Below, one piece after another: positions 18,301-26,580 of a stretch of 64,000 nt of DNA. A program made the translations under genes and the position numbers. Positions within the stretch are counted from its first letter, which is position 1. Every line of letters begins with the position of its first letter. The notes below the pieces were generated by a model that worked only from the letters and a program-made list of their open reading frames with translations, did not search any database and had not been told where the DNA came from. The stretch comes from Luteolibacter ambystomatis (GTDB taxonomy: Bacteria; Verrucomicrobiota; Verrucomicrobiia; Verrucomicrobiales; Akkermansiaceae), in assembly GCF_018137965.1 (NCBI RefSeq), contig NZ_CP073100.1, forward strand, positions 1,860,001 to 1,924,000. Reading direction: 5' to 3'.

Positions 18301-18534
18301 CATCGAGCCCTCCACGCCGTTGATCGCCTGCTCCAGCGGAGTCGAAACGGTCTCGGCAATGGTCTTCGGGTTCGCACCGGGATAGGTCGCGGTCACCACC
18401 ACCGTCGGCGGCACCACTTCGGGATACTCGCTGACGGGAAGATTCCACAGCGAGATGCCACCCACCAGCAGGATGAGGATGGACAGCACGCCCGCGAAGA
18501 TCGGGCGCTTGATGAAGAAGTCTGAGAAGTTCAT
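15352..18534 (-). CDS. RND efflux transporter, HAE1/AcrB family (pump 1)
   Basis: From the ATG at 18534 the protein has 1060 residues, normal for the family. It opens FFIKRPIFAGVLSILILL (first transmembrane helix). VSEYPEVVPPTVVVTATYPG, the proton-relay pair in AIGIVVDDAIVVVENVER (transmembrane helix 4), and LVLLVLAAQYESFRLP plus GLAAKNAILIVEFA near the C-terminus are typical. Asp-Asp in helix 4 supports proton-driven drug or solvent efflux. Sequence style is closer to MexF/OqxB-like pumps than the second pump in the window. It lies between its adaptor and its channel and is probably in one operon under the TetR gene. The upstream TTG/ATG candidates before 18534 give no hydrophobic start. Confidence 0.95.
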   Translation of the reverse strand: MNFSDFFIKRPIFAGVLSILILLVGGISLWNLPVSEYPEVVPPTVVVTATYPGANPKTIAETVSTPLEQAINGVEGSMYMFSQATSDGVMTLTVTFKLGTDLDKAQVQVQNRVAQAEAKLPDEVKRIGVTTVKSSPDMTLVVHLFSPDNRYDDIFVRNYATLQVKDTLSRLEGVGQVQIFGSGDYAMRVWLDPNKIASRGLTASEVVAAIREQNVQVAAGAVGQQPNPNPVDTELLVNTKGRLINEEEFGEIIVKNGDHGQRTLLRDVARVELGASGYALRSQLNNKPAVALPVFQLPGANAIAVSDKVRETMKELKKNFPDGLDYAIAYDPTVFVRHSIEAVVHTLIEAILLVVLVVILFLQTWRASIIPLAAVPVSLIGTFAVMHMLGFSINALSLFGLVLAIGIVVDDAIVVVENVERNIALGFGPVEATKRAMREVTGPIVATALVLSAVFIPTAFMPGLTGQFYKQFAITIAISTVISAFNSLTLSPALSALLLRDHHAPKDVLTRFMDRAFGWFFRPFNRFFDWASAKYSGGVRRVIRFSFVALLIYGGLLFMTARTYQKVPSGFVPGQDKQYLIAFAQLPDASSLDRTDEVIRRMTEIAKKHPGVQDSIAFPGLSINGFTNSPNSGIVFATLKPFEERQGADMSGKAIAADLQKEFGQIQEAFVAIFPPPPVNGLGTTGGFKLYVEDRAGLGYDELYTATQALIAKANQTPGLTGMFSSFTVNTPQLYADVDRAKAKQQGVPLANIFDTLQINLGSLYVNDFNRFGRTYQVVAQADAKFRASAEDIGRLKTRNLNGQMVPLASVVNVKETYGPDRAMRYNGYPAAEITGAPAPGYSSGQAEALMEKLAAETLPKGMKLDWTDLSYQKQVAGNTGVLVFPLCIVLVLLVLAAQYESFRLPFAVVLIVPLAILAAMTGVLIKDGDNNIFTQIGLIVLIGLAAKNAILIVEFAVKLREEGRGIVEAAVEAAHLRLRPILMTSIAFIAGVFPLVTSKGAGAEMRQAMGVAVFSGMIGVTIFGLFLTPVFYVVLEKLGIKKPKPAPAPMEDDGLQEPA

Positions 18535-18659
18535 TGAGGGAGGCTGGAAGGAGGTCGGAAGACGCCAAATGAGGCGGCGAGGGACCATCGGCCGGGAGCG
18601 ACGAACGCTCCCGGCTTTGATTCAATTTCGGAGGATCGCGCGCGGATGGCGCGATGGGA

Positions 18660-19853
18660 TCACATGCTGGTGGTCTCGACCGTCATGCCCGGGCGGGCAT
18701 GCTGCAGGCCGTTGATGATCACGGTTTCATTGGCGCGGAGACCATCGCGGATCACGCGCTTGCCTTCGACCAGCGGCCCGAGCTTCACCGAGCGGTAGCC
18801 CACGGTCTTGTCCGGGGCGACGGTGAGCACGAACTTCTGGCTCTGGTCGGTGCCGATCGCGCGCTCGCTGACCAGCAGCGTAGGCTGCGAGGCACTGACG
18901 GGCAGGCGCACGCGAGCGGAGAGGCCGGGCACCAGCTTGCCATCCTGATTCGGGACCACCATGCGATATACGAGGCTTCCCGTACCTGGATCGACGCGGT
19001 TGTCGGTGGACTCGATGTAGCCGCGGTGCGGGAACCCGGTTTCGTCGGTGAGCTGGATGTCCACCGGCACACGGCCGTTCTCCATGTGGATGCGGCCTTC
19101 ATCGCGGAGGCGGTTGAAGTTCAGCACCGTGGACTCGTCCGCATCCGCATAGACGTAAACCTCACCCACCGAGACGATCGACGCCAGCAGCGTGGCTCCG
19201 CCCGGCGAACCGGACACCAGGTTGCCCGCGGTCACCAGCGCCCGGCTCACCCGGCCGCGGATCGGCGCACGCACCTCCGTGTATTCCAGATCGAGGCGGG
19301 CGCTTTCCAAGGTCGCCTGCGCGGCTGCCAGATCGGCCTTCGCTTCGCCCAGCGTGGACTGGCGCTTCTCCGCCTCCTCGGCGGAAACGGCGCGCACCTC
19401 GCGGAGTTCGGTCGAGCGCTTCGATTCGCTCTCGGCAATGGAGACGCGGACCTTCGCGCGATCCACCGCAGCGGTGGCGAGATCGAATTGCGCGCGGTAC
19501 CAGCGTGGATCGATGGTGAAGAGCACATCGCCCTTCTCGACGATCTCGCCCGCCTTCAGGCGCACTTCCTGGATGTGGCCGGAGACACGCGGACGCAGCT
19601 CCACGGACTCCACCGCATCCACGTGGCCGAGCAGTTCGCGGTAGTCGACCAGCGGCCGCTCCTCCACCGCCGCCACCGTGACCGTAGGGGCCGGTGGCGC
19701 GGGCGGAGCCGCGGGCGCGGAGGATTCCGCATGGCTGCCAGTCACCCAATAACCGCCCGCCACCGCGGCCACGACCGCGGTCGAAAGGGCGATGTTCCGC
19801 ACCCGGGAGCGGACCGATACCACCGGGGCCGATGCTGTTTCAGAGGTATTCAC
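18660..19853 (-). CDS. RND efflux periplasmic adaptor (membrane fusion protein) 1
   Basis: The 397-residue protein starts at GTG with an N-terminal membrane helix (NIALSTAVVAAVAGGYWVTG). Family segments: VESVELRPRVSGHIQEVRL (first lipoyl half), GDVLFTIDPRWYRAQFD, an Ala/Glu-rich coiled-coil hairpin of about residues 110-170, TEVRAPIRGRVSRALVTAGN (second lipoyl half) and PGLSARVRLPV in the beta-barrel. It bridges pump 1 and the channel. It starts 70 bp after the TetR stop, and an operator-like palindrome lies in that gap. Confidence 0.94.
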   Translation of the reverse strand: MNTSETASAPVVSVRSRVRNIALSTAVVAAVAGGYWVTGSHAESSAPAAPPAPPAPTVTVAAVEERPLVDYRELLGHVDAVESVELRPRVSGHIQEVRLKAGEIVEKGDVLFTIDPRWYRAQFDLATAAVDRAKVRVSIAESESKRSTELREVRAVSAEEAEKRQSTLGEAKADLAAAQATLESARLDLEYTEVRAPIRGRVSRALVTAGNLVSGSPGGATLLASIVSVGEVYVYADADESTVLNFNRLRDEGRIHMENGRVPVDIQLTDETGFPHRGYIESTDNRVDPGTGSLVYRMVVPNQDGKLVPGLSARVRLPVSASQPTLLVSERAIGTDQSQKFVLTVAPDKTVGYRSVKLGPLVEGKRVIRDGLRANETVIINGLQHARPGMTVETTSM

Positions 19854-19870
19854 GACTGAGGATCAAGGAA

Positions 19871-19896
19871 TAGTAGTTGACTAAATAGTAAAATAT
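19871..19896. promoter_or_regulatory. Candidate TetR operator upstream of efflux operon 1
   Basis: TAGTAGTTGAC at 19871 followed by TAAATA-GTAAAATA repeats the site at 20534 at 18 of 26 positions, including the whole TAGTAGTTGAC block. It is an imperfect TTGAC/GTaAA palindrome 18 bp before the adaptor start codon. Confidence 0.65.
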
Positions 19897-19923
19897 CAGA
19901 GCAAAAAAAGAGGAAGCACCTGC

Positions 19924-20526
19924 TCAGGCGCGCTTCGCACCGAGGAAATCCAAGACGACCGCCGACAGGTTCTGAATGAAGGTCAGGTCATTCTGGATCC
20001 GGGACTGCCCCATCGCCCCCTCGAACAAGGCGAACAGGCACTTCGCCTTCATCGCCGCATCGCCAGGAGCGATCGCCCCCTCACCCTGCGCGTCACGGAT
20101 CGCGGATTCGAGGTAACGGAGCTGGGTTTGGAGGATCTCCTGGGTCTTGGTGCGGAGTTCCTCGTTCTGAGTACTGACCTCAGTACCCAATGAAAAACAA
20201 GGACATCCAAGCACCTGGCCATGCTCCTTCTGAAGTTCCGCCTGGGTATCGTACATCATCCGCAGGTAGTTCGTAATGCGATCCAGTGGCGGCACGGAAG
20301 CGGAGAAAATGGAATCCCACTTCACCTTGCCGCACTTCTCCCAGTTCTCATCGAGAGCGGCGACCGAGAGCTCGGACTTCGATTCGAAGAAGTAGTAGAA
20401 ACTCCCCTTCTTCACCCCGGCCTTGTCGCAAATGGCATCGATGGTCACGACGCCGTAGCTTCGTTCCCAAATCAAACTCAACGCCGCATCGAGCAGACGT
20501 TGGCGGCCATCACTTGCGCGACCCAT
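19924..20526 (-). CDS. TetR/AcrR-family transcriptional regulator
   Basis: The 200-residue protein has the TetR DNA-binding domain at residues 1-60: GRQRLLDAALSLIWERSYG, then VTIDAICDKAGVKKGSFYYFF, the classical recognition helix. The C-terminal ligand domain (LGCPCFSLGTEVS, FALFEGAMGQSRI) resembles the TetR_C family found with efflux or quinone-response regulators. It heads the efflux operon 1 on the same strand. A TTGACC-GTTT-GGTCAA palindrome lies 14 bp upstream of its start and a related site precedes the adaptor gene, so it likely represses both itself and the pump. Ligand not predictable. A CPC pair near residue 109 could be redox-sensitive. Confidence 0.95.
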   Translation of the reverse strand: MGRASDGRQRLLDAALSLIWERSYGVVTIDAICDKAGVKKGSFYYFFESKSELSVAALDENWEKCGKVKWDSIFSASVPPLDRITNYLRMMYDTQAELQKEHGQVLGCPCFSLGTEVSTQNEELRTKTQEILQTQLRYLESAIRDAQGEGAIAPGDAAMKAKCLFALFEGAMGQSRIQNDLTFIQNLSAVVLDFLGAKRA

Positions 20527-20533
20527 AAACGAC

Positions 20534-20559
20534 TAGTAGTTGACCGTTTGGTCAAATAC
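20534..20559. promoter_or_regulatory. Candidate TetR operator (autoregulatory)
   Basis: TTGACC-GTTT-GGTCAA (20540-20555) is a perfect inverted repeat with 6-bp arms, inside TAGTAGTTGACC, right before the TetR start codon. The same left block occurs at 19871. Confidence 0.75.
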
Positions 20560-20594
20560 AAGCGGAAAAATTCGAATCCCTGCATCAAGCAGAA

Positions 20595-20620
20595 AGGCCG
20601 GTGGTTCGCACCACCGGCCT
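20595..20620 (-). terminator. Rho-independent-like terminator of efflux operon 2
   Basis: The same 11-bp stem and TCGC loop as at 13781, with TTTCTG following on the minus strand. It lies 31 bp after the stop of the second outer-membrane factor gene and separates operon 2 from the TetR gene. Confidence 0.8.
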
Positions 20621-20651
20621 CTCACGTTCAACTCACTTGCATGGAAAAGGC

Positions 20652-22004
20652 TCACCAACCTCCGCCCAGCGCCTTGTAGAGCGACACAAGGTTCGCCTCG
20701 CGCGACAGACGCAGCTGGATCAGGCTCTGCTGCGCCGCATACAGGTCCTGCTGCGCGCTGAGAACCTCGAAGTAGCTGTCCACCCCGCGCTGGTAACGGG
20801 CATCCGCCAGCGAGAAACGCTTCTCCTGCGCCGCCACCAGTGCCTCCGTCGCCGAGATCCGGTTCGCCAGCCCGCTGCGTGCAGCGAGGCCGTCCGCCAC
20901 TTCGCGGAATGCCGTCTGGATCGTCTTCTCGTACGTCGCCACCTGGATGTTCTTGCGCACCACCGCCGCGTCCAGGTTCGCCTGGTTGCGGCCGCCGGTG
21001 AAGATCGGCAGGTTGATCTGCGGCGAGAACAACCACGTGCCGCTGCCGCTCTTGAACAGTCGCGAGAACGAGTTGCTGGCCGTGCCGCCATTCGCTGTCA
21101 GCGTGACCGACGGGAAGAACGCCGCCCGCGCCGCACCGATGTCGGCATTCGCGCCGATCAGGTTGTGCTCCGCCTCGCGGATGTCCGGGCGGCGCGTGAC
21201 CAGGCTCGAAGGCAGGCCGGGCGACAGGTCGTGGACGATGCCGGAGTCGAGGCCGCGGCCGCCGGGCAGGTTCGACGGGATCGAGTTGCCGGACAGCAGC
21301 ATCAGCGCGTTCTGCGTCTGGGCGAGCTGCTGGCGGTAGGTCGCGAGGTTCACCTTGGCGGTCTGCACCTGGGTGTTGACCGACTGGACATCGAGGTCCG
21401 AGGCATCACCCGCGGTGAAGCGCTGGTTGATCAGGTCGTAGGTCTTGCTGACCGCGCCGAGCGTGCGCTCGGACAAGGCGATCTGTTCGAGCAGCGCGCG
21501 CTCGGTGAGATACTGCGTGGCCACTTCGGAGGCCAGCGCGAGCTGGACGCCGCGGCGCGCTTCATCCGAAGCGAGGTAGTTTTCCAGCGCCGATTTGTTC
21601 AGGCTGCGGACACGGCCGAAGAGGTCGAGCTCGTAGGAGGTCACGCCGACCGTTGCCCCGTAGAGATGAGTGGTGGTGCCGGCGCTGCGGCCGCTGGTGG
21701 CCTCGCCGCCGACGCCGACGGTCGGGAACAGCTCGGAGCGCGAGATGCGGTACTGGGCGCGGATCTGCTCGACGTTGAGCGCGGCGATGCGGACATCGCG
21801 GTTGTTTTCCAGCGAGAGGGCGATGATGCGGCGCAGGCGCGGGTCGCCGAAGAAGCCGCGGGAATCGATGCCATCCTTGGACGAGCCGCCACCGTTCGGC
21901 CAACGGTCCGCGACGGGAGCGCCCGGGCGCTGGTAGTCGGGGATCAACGAGCAACCGCTCAACAGCAGCGGGGCGATGACCAGAGGTGCGAGTGTCTTAT
22001 GCAT
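20652..22004 (-). CDS. RND efflux outer-membrane factor lipoprotein, NodT/OprM family (copy 2)
   Basis: The ATG at 22004 is preceded by AAAGGAGAAA, one of the few clear ribosome binding sites here, and overlaps the pump 2 stop by 8 bp, so translation is coupled. 450 residues, lipoprotein signal ending PLLLSGC (Cys18). The mature part is almost the same as copy 1 (13838-15190): visible differences are Ala/Thr in GGEATSGRS, Val/Thr in SEVATQYL and Ser/Asn in GTASNSFS, plus one Gly fewer after WPNGG. Outer-membrane channel of pump 2. Identity runs on through the downstream terminator. Confidence 0.95.
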   Translation of the reverse strand: MHKTLAPLVIAPLLLSGCSLIPDYQRPGAPVADRWPNGGGSSKDGIDSRGFFGDPRLRRIIALSLENNRDVRIAALNVEQIRAQYRISRSELFPTVGVGGEATSGRSAGTTTHLYGATVGVTSYELDLFGRVRSLNKSALENYLASDEARRGVQLALASEVATQYLTERALLEQIALSERTLGAVSKTYDLINQRFTAGDASDLDVQSVNTQVQTAKVNLATYRQQLAQTQNALMLLSGNSIPSNLPGGRGLDSGIVHDLSPGLPSSLVTRRPDIREAEHNLIGANADIGAARAAFFPSVTLTANGGTASNSFSRLFKSGSGTWLFSPQINLPIFTGGRNQANLDAAVVRKNIQVATYEKTIQTAFREVADGLAARSGLANRISATEALVAAQEKRFSLADARYQRGVDSYFEVLSAQQDLYAAQQSLIQLRLSREANLVSLYKALGGGW

Positions 22005-25000
22005 GTTGTGTTTCTCCTTTCTCGGGAGTTTCAGAAGAGTCTTCGCCGGGGCCTTCAGGTTCGCGCGGGGCGTCGGCATTCTTGCCGCCCACCAACCGGC
22101 TGACGAACACATAGAAAACGGGCACGAGGAAAATCGCGAGCACGGTGGCGGCGAACATGCCCCCGGCCACGCCGGTGCCGATCGCATTCTGGCTCGCCGA
22201 ACCGGCGCCGGTGCTGATCGCGAGCGGCATCACGCCGAGGATGAAGGCCATGGAGGTCATCAGGATGGGGCGGAGCCGCAGATGCACAGCCTCCACGATG
22301 GCCTCGACCAAGCTCATGCCCTTCGCCCTCAGTTCCACCGCGTATTCGATGATGAGGATGGCGTTCTTCGTCGCCAGACCCACCGTGGTGAGCAGGCCCA
22401 CCTTGAAGAACACATCGTTCGGGAAGTCACGCATGGTCACCGCGAGCAGAGCACCGATGATACCCAGCGGCACCACCATGATCACCGCGAACGGGATCGA
22501 CCAGCTCTCGTAAAGCGCCGCGAGGCAGAGGAACACCACAAGCAGCGAAAGGCCATAGAGCATCGGTGCCTGCGAGCCGGAAAGACGTTCCTCATAAGAC
22601 TGGCCGCTCCATTCATAGCCGATACCCGGAGGCAGATCCTTGGCGAGGCGTTCCATCTCGACCATCGCTTCACCGGAGCTGCGGCCCGGCGCCGCGGCAC
22701 CCGCGATGTTCACCGCCGGCACCCCGTTGTAACGCTGGAGCTGGGGCGAACCGAAGCTCCAGTTGGTGGTGAGGAAGGCGCCGAGCGGCACCATTTGCCC
22801 GCTCTTGTTGCGCACGTGAACGTTCTTCAAATCCTCCGGGCTCATGCGGAACTTCGCATCAAGCTGCACGATCACGCGCTGGATGCGCGGGCCGTTCACG
22901 AAGTTGTTCACGTAGAAGGAACCGAACGCCGTCTGCATCGTCGTATTGATGTCCGCCAGAGAGACGCCGAGCGCGACGGCCTTGTCCTGGTCGAGCTCCA
23001 CCTTGAGCACGGCGGCGTCTTCGAGACCCTGCACACGCACACCGGCGAGCACATGACTCTTCACGGCTTCGGCCATGAGTTGGTCGCGGGCGGCCATCAT
23101 CTTCTCATGACCCACATTGGCTTCGTCCTTCAACCAGAAGTCAAAGCCGGTCGAGGTGCCGAGCTCGGCGATGGCTGGAGGATTGAGCGGGAACACGATC
23201 GCGTCCTTGATGCCGCCGAAGCCCATCATCGCGCGCTTGATCACCTCCTGCACCTTGTGCTGCGCGCCCTTGCGCTCTTCCCAAGGCTTGAGACGGACGA
23301 AGGCGAGCGCGGAGTTCTGGCCGCGGCCGTTGAAGCTGAAGCCCGCCACCGTGATGTAGCTTTCGATTTCCTCCTGCTTGCCGAGGTAGTCCTCCATCTG
23401 GAGGATCACGTCACGGGTGCGGGTATCCGCCGCGCCCACGGGCAGGTTCACGTTGGTAAGGAAGTAGCCCTGGTCCTCGTCCGGAAGGAACGCGGACGGC
23501 AGCTTCACGTAGAGGAATCCCACGCCGACGATGATGGCGATCAATGCCACCATGCCGAAGACGGTGCGCTTCACAAGCGCCCGCACCCAGCCCGAGTAGC
23601 TGTGGGTGAAGGCATTGAACGCGCGGTTGAACCAGCCGAAGAAGCCGCGCTTCTCGTGATGATGTCCAGCCTCCACCGGCTTGAGCAGGGTGGCGCAAAG
23701 GGCCGGAGTGAGCGACAGGGCCAGGAACACCGAGAAAATCATCGAGGCCACCAGCGACATCGAGAACTGGCGGTAGATGGTGCCCACCGATCCGCCGAAG
23801 AAGGCCATCGGGATGAACACCGCGGTCAGCACAAGGGTGATGCCGATGAGCGCGCTCGTGATCTGTCCCATGGCCTTTCGTGTCGCCTCCTTCGGCGACA
23901 GGCCCTCCTCGGACATGATGCGCTCCACGTTCTCCACCACCACGATGGCATCGTCCACGAGGATGCCGATCGCCAGCACCATGCCGAACATGGTGAGCAC
24001 GTTGATCGAGAAGCCGAAGGCCGCCATGCAACCGAAGGTTCCCAACAAGGCCACCGGCACCACGATCGTCGGGATCAGGGTGGCGCGGAAGTTCTGCAGG
24101 AACAGATACATCACGAGGAACACCAGTACGATGGCTTCCACGAGGGTCTTCACCACTTCCTCCACGGAGATCTTCACGAAGGCGGAGGTATCCAGCGGGT
24201 AATCCACGCGCACACTGGCGGGGAAAAACTTCGAGAGTTCATCGAGCTTCGCGCGGATCGCCTCGGCGGTATTCAGCGCGTTCGCGGACGGAGCAAGCTT
24301 GATCGCAGCGGCGGACGAAGGGCGGCCGTTCACACGGGCGCGGCTGGAATAGTCTTCACCGGCGAGTTCAACACGGGCGACATCGCGCAGATAAACGCGC
24401 GAGCCGTCGGTGTTCACACGCAGGGCGATGTTGTTGAACTCCTGCACGTCGCGCAGCGTGGCGCGGCCCTGCATGATGATGTTGAGCTGCTGCTGGTCGA
24501 CCGATGGCAGCATGCCGATCTGGCCGATGGGCACCTGCGTGTTCTGGGCCTGGATGGCCGCGGAAATGTCGGCGGGCGTGAGGTTGTAGCTCACCAGCTT
24601 GTCCGGGTTCAGCCAGACACGCATGGCATACTGCGTGCCGAACTGGGTCACCTCCCCCACCCCTTCCACACGGCGGATCGGGTCGAGCACGTTGGCGGCG
24701 AGATAGTTGCCCAGGGCGATTTCATCCAGGCTGCCGTCCTCGGACGAGAGCGTGAAGAACATCATGAAGTTGCGCGTCGCCTTCGCCACGGTGATACCGG
24801 TCTGCTGCACCACCTGCGGCAGGCTCGGTGTGGCGAGCTGCACCTTGTTCTGCACCTGTACCTGCGCGGTATCCGCGTTTGTGCCCGGCTTGAAGTAGAG
24901 CGTGATGATCGTCACCCCGGAGGCGTCCGCGGTGGACGACATGTAGAGCAGGTTGTCGATGCCGTTGAGCTGCTGCTCGATCACCGAGGTCACCGTGTCG

Positions 25001-25173
25001 GTGAGGGTTTCCGAGGAAGCACCGGAATAGACCGCCTTCACGGAGATGGCGGGCGGAGCCACGTTCGGATACTGGGCCACCGGCAGACCGGTGATCGCGA
25101 GTACCCCGAGGAGGCAGATCAGGAGTGAGACCACCCAGGCGAACACGGGGCGGTCGATGAAGAAACGGGCCAT
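21997..25173 (-). CDS. RND efflux transporter, HAE1/AcrB family (pump 2)
   Basis: The 1058-residue protein opens MARFFIDRPVFAWVVSLLIC, as AcrB/MexB do. LPVAQYPNVAPPAISVKAVY, AIGILVDDAIVVVENVER (helix 4 proton-relay Asp pair), GMVALIAIIVGVGFLYVKLP, LVVFLCLAALYESWSIPFAV and GLATKNAILIIEYAVELR mark the two repeat halves. It is clearly a different subfamily from pump 1. It follows its adaptor by 100 bp and overlaps the channel gene by 8 bp. Predicted broad-range proton-driven exporter in the inner membrane. Confidence 0.95.
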   Translation of the reverse strand: MARFFIDRPVFAWVVSLLICLLGVLAITGLPVAQYPNVAPPAISVKAVYSGASSETLTDTVTSVIEQQLNGIDNLLYMSSTADASGVTIITLYFKPGTNADTAQVQVQNKVQLATPSLPQVVQQTGITVAKATRNFMMFFTLSSEDGSLDEIALGNYLAANVLDPIRRVEGVGEVTQFGTQYAMRVWLNPDKLVSYNLTPADISAAIQAQNTQVPIGQIGMLPSVDQQQLNIIMQGRATLRDVQEFNNIALRVNTDGSRVYLRDVARVELAGEDYSSRARVNGRPSSAAAIKLAPSANALNTAEAIRAKLDELSKFFPASVRVDYPLDTSAFVKISVEEVVKTLVEAIVLVFLVMYLFLQNFRATLIPTIVVPVALLGTFGCMAAFGFSINVLTMFGMVLAIGILVDDAIVVVENVERIMSEEGLSPKEATRKAMGQITSALIGITLVLTAVFIPMAFFGGSVGTIYRQFSMSLVASMIFSVFLALSLTPALCATLLKPVEAGHHHEKRGFFGWFNRAFNAFTHSYSGWVRALVKRTVFGMVALIAIIVGVGFLYVKLPSAFLPDEDQGYFLTNVNLPVGAADTRTRDVILQMEDYLGKQEEIESYITVAGFSFNGRGQNSALAFVRLKPWEERKGAQHKVQEVIKRAMMGFGGIKDAIVFPLNPPAIAELGTSTGFDFWLKDEANVGHEKMMAARDQLMAEAVKSHVLAGVRVQGLEDAAVLKVELDQDKAVALGVSLADINTTMQTAFGSFYVNNFVNGPRIQRVIVQLDAKFRMSPEDLKNVHVRNKSGQMVPLGAFLTTNWSFGSPQLQRYNGVPAVNIAGAAAPGRSSGEAMVEMERLAKDLPPGIGYEWSGQSYEERLSGSQAPMLYGLSLLVVFLCLAALYESWSIPFAVIMVVPLGIIGALLAVTMRDFPNDVFFKVGLLTTVGLATKNAILIIEYAVELRAKGMSLVEAIVEAVHLRLRPILMTSMAFILGVMPLAISTGAGSASQNAIGTGVAGGMFAATVLAIFLVPVFYVFVSRLVGGKNADAPREPEGPGEDSSETPEKGETQHA

Positions 25174-25273
25174 GATAGGAAATGACTGATAACTGAAACG
25201 AAATGACTAAGAAAGTCCGGAGCGCGACCAAACGGGCGCGTGTTGCTTGTTAGACAGGAGGAGCAACGGAACC

Positions 25274-26440
25274 TCAGCCCTTGTCCGGGGCCGTCTTGCC
25301 GTTGTTGCTCGAGGCGGTCTTGGAAACGAACGGCTCGGGCTTCACCTCGGCGCCGGGACGGGCCTTGAGGTGGCCTTCCATGACCACGCGTTCACCCGCC
25401 TTGAGGCCTTCCGTGACCACCCACTTGTTGCCCACGGCGGCATCGGTGCGGATCATGCGGAGTTGGACGTGGTTGGAATCATCAATGACCAGCACGCTGC
25501 CGGTACCGCCCTGGCCGCGGGTCACCGCCTGCTGTGGCACGGTGATGGAGTTGTCCTTCAGCGCCTGGGTCACGCGGACGCGGGCGAACATGCCCGGCAG
25601 CAGCGTGTGCTCCGGATTCGGGAACTGGGCGCGGAGGCTGACCATGCCGGTGGTTTCATCCACGGACACTTCCGAGAACAGCAACTTGCCGGGCTGCGGG
25701 TATTCCGTACCGTCTTCAAGCAGCAGCTTCACGACCGAAGCTCCGTCCTTGTCGAGCTTGCCTTCCTTCAACGCGCGGCGGAACGCGAGCAGGTCGGTGC
25801 TGGATTGGGTGAAGTCCACATAGATCGGATCGAGCTGCTGGATCACCGCCATCTTGGTGGCATCGGTCTGACCGACCAACGCACCCTCGGTGACGAGCGC
25901 CTTGCCGATGCGGCCGTCAATCGGCGCGGTCACGGTGGCGTAGCCGAGATTGAGTCCGGCGGTCTTGATCGCGGCCTCCGCCGTCTGGACCTCCGCCTGA
26001 GCCGTTTGCACGGCGGCTTGGGCGAGGTCGTAGTCCTGGCGGCTGATGGCCTTCACATTGACCAGTTCGGAGTAACGGTTCGCGGTGGTCTGGGCTTGCT
26101 TGAGGTTGGCGGCGGCCTTCGCAAGCGAGGCCTCGGCGCTGGCCTTGGCAGCTTCCAATGGAGCGGGATCGATGCGGAAAAGTTCCTGGCCGGCCTTCAC
26201 GTTCGCGCCTTCCTCGAAGGTGCGCTTGAGCAGGATGCCAGCGACGCGGGCACGGACCTCGGCGACACGCACGGCGTCCACCCGGCCGGGAAGATCCCGG
26301 GTGAGCTCCACCTTCTCCGATGAAACCGGAACGAACGAGACGGCGGCCGGAGGCATCTGCATCGGCGGGGCCGCCTTTTTCTCGCAACCGGTGAGTCCGG
26401 CGGCGATCAAGGGAAACAGCGCGTAAAAGGAGGATCTCAT
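25274..26440 (-). CDS. RND efflux periplasmic adaptor lipoprotein 2
   Basis: The 388-residue protein has a lipoprotein signal with PLIAAGLTGC (Cys19), like AcrA/MexA. Segments: VRARVAGILLKRTFEEGANV (lipoyl half), GQELFRIDPAPLEAAKAS, a coiled-coil hairpin with EVQTAEAAIKTAG, LGYATVTAPIDGRIGKALV (second lipoyl half) and PGMFARVRVTQA. It is the first gene of operon 2, divergent from the LysR gene with 140 bp between, where a palindromic box is found. Confidence 0.95.
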   Translation of the reverse strand: MRSSFYALFPLIAAGLTGCEKKAAPPMQMPPAAVSFVPVSSEKVELTRDLPGRVDAVRVAEVRARVAGILLKRTFEEGANVKAGQELFRIDPAPLEAAKASAEASLAKAAANLKQAQTTANRYSELVNVKAISRQDYDLAQAAVQTAQAEVQTAEAAIKTAGLNLGYATVTAPIDGRIGKALVTEGALVGQTDATKMAVIQQLDPIYVDFTQSSTDLLAFRRALKEGKLDKDGASVVKLLLEDGTEYPQPGKLLFSEVSVDETTGMVSLRAQFPNPEHTLLPGMFARVRVTQALKDNSITVPQQAVTRGQGGTGSVLVIDDSNHVQLRMIRTDAAVGNKWVVTEGLKAGERVVMEGHLKARPGAEVKPEPFVSKTASSNNGKTAPDKG

Positions 26441-26542
26441 AAGGGCGGTAAGGTCGGGGAATGAAGCCGGATGTCGTTGCGGACCTCGCGGTAAACAAGA
26501 TGGTATTTAACTGCTCAAACGCTCGTTCGGAATGACTTTGTT

Positions 26543-26559
26543 GTTTCCAGAGTGGAAAC
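26543..26559. promoter_or_regulatory. Candidate LysR-type binding box
   Basis: GTTTCC-AGAGT-GGAAAC is a perfect inverted repeat that contains a T-N11-A core, the classic LysR-type box. It lies in the divergent promoter region, 21 bp before the LysR start codon. Confidence 0.6.
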
Positions 26560-26580
26560 TACAGGTTACCAGTGCCGTGG

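Noticed and set aside
22000-25128. A 1050-codon plus-strand open frame opposite pump 2
   Set aside because: His/Arg/Glu-rich translation without domains is the usual antisense shadow of a GC-rich RND gene.
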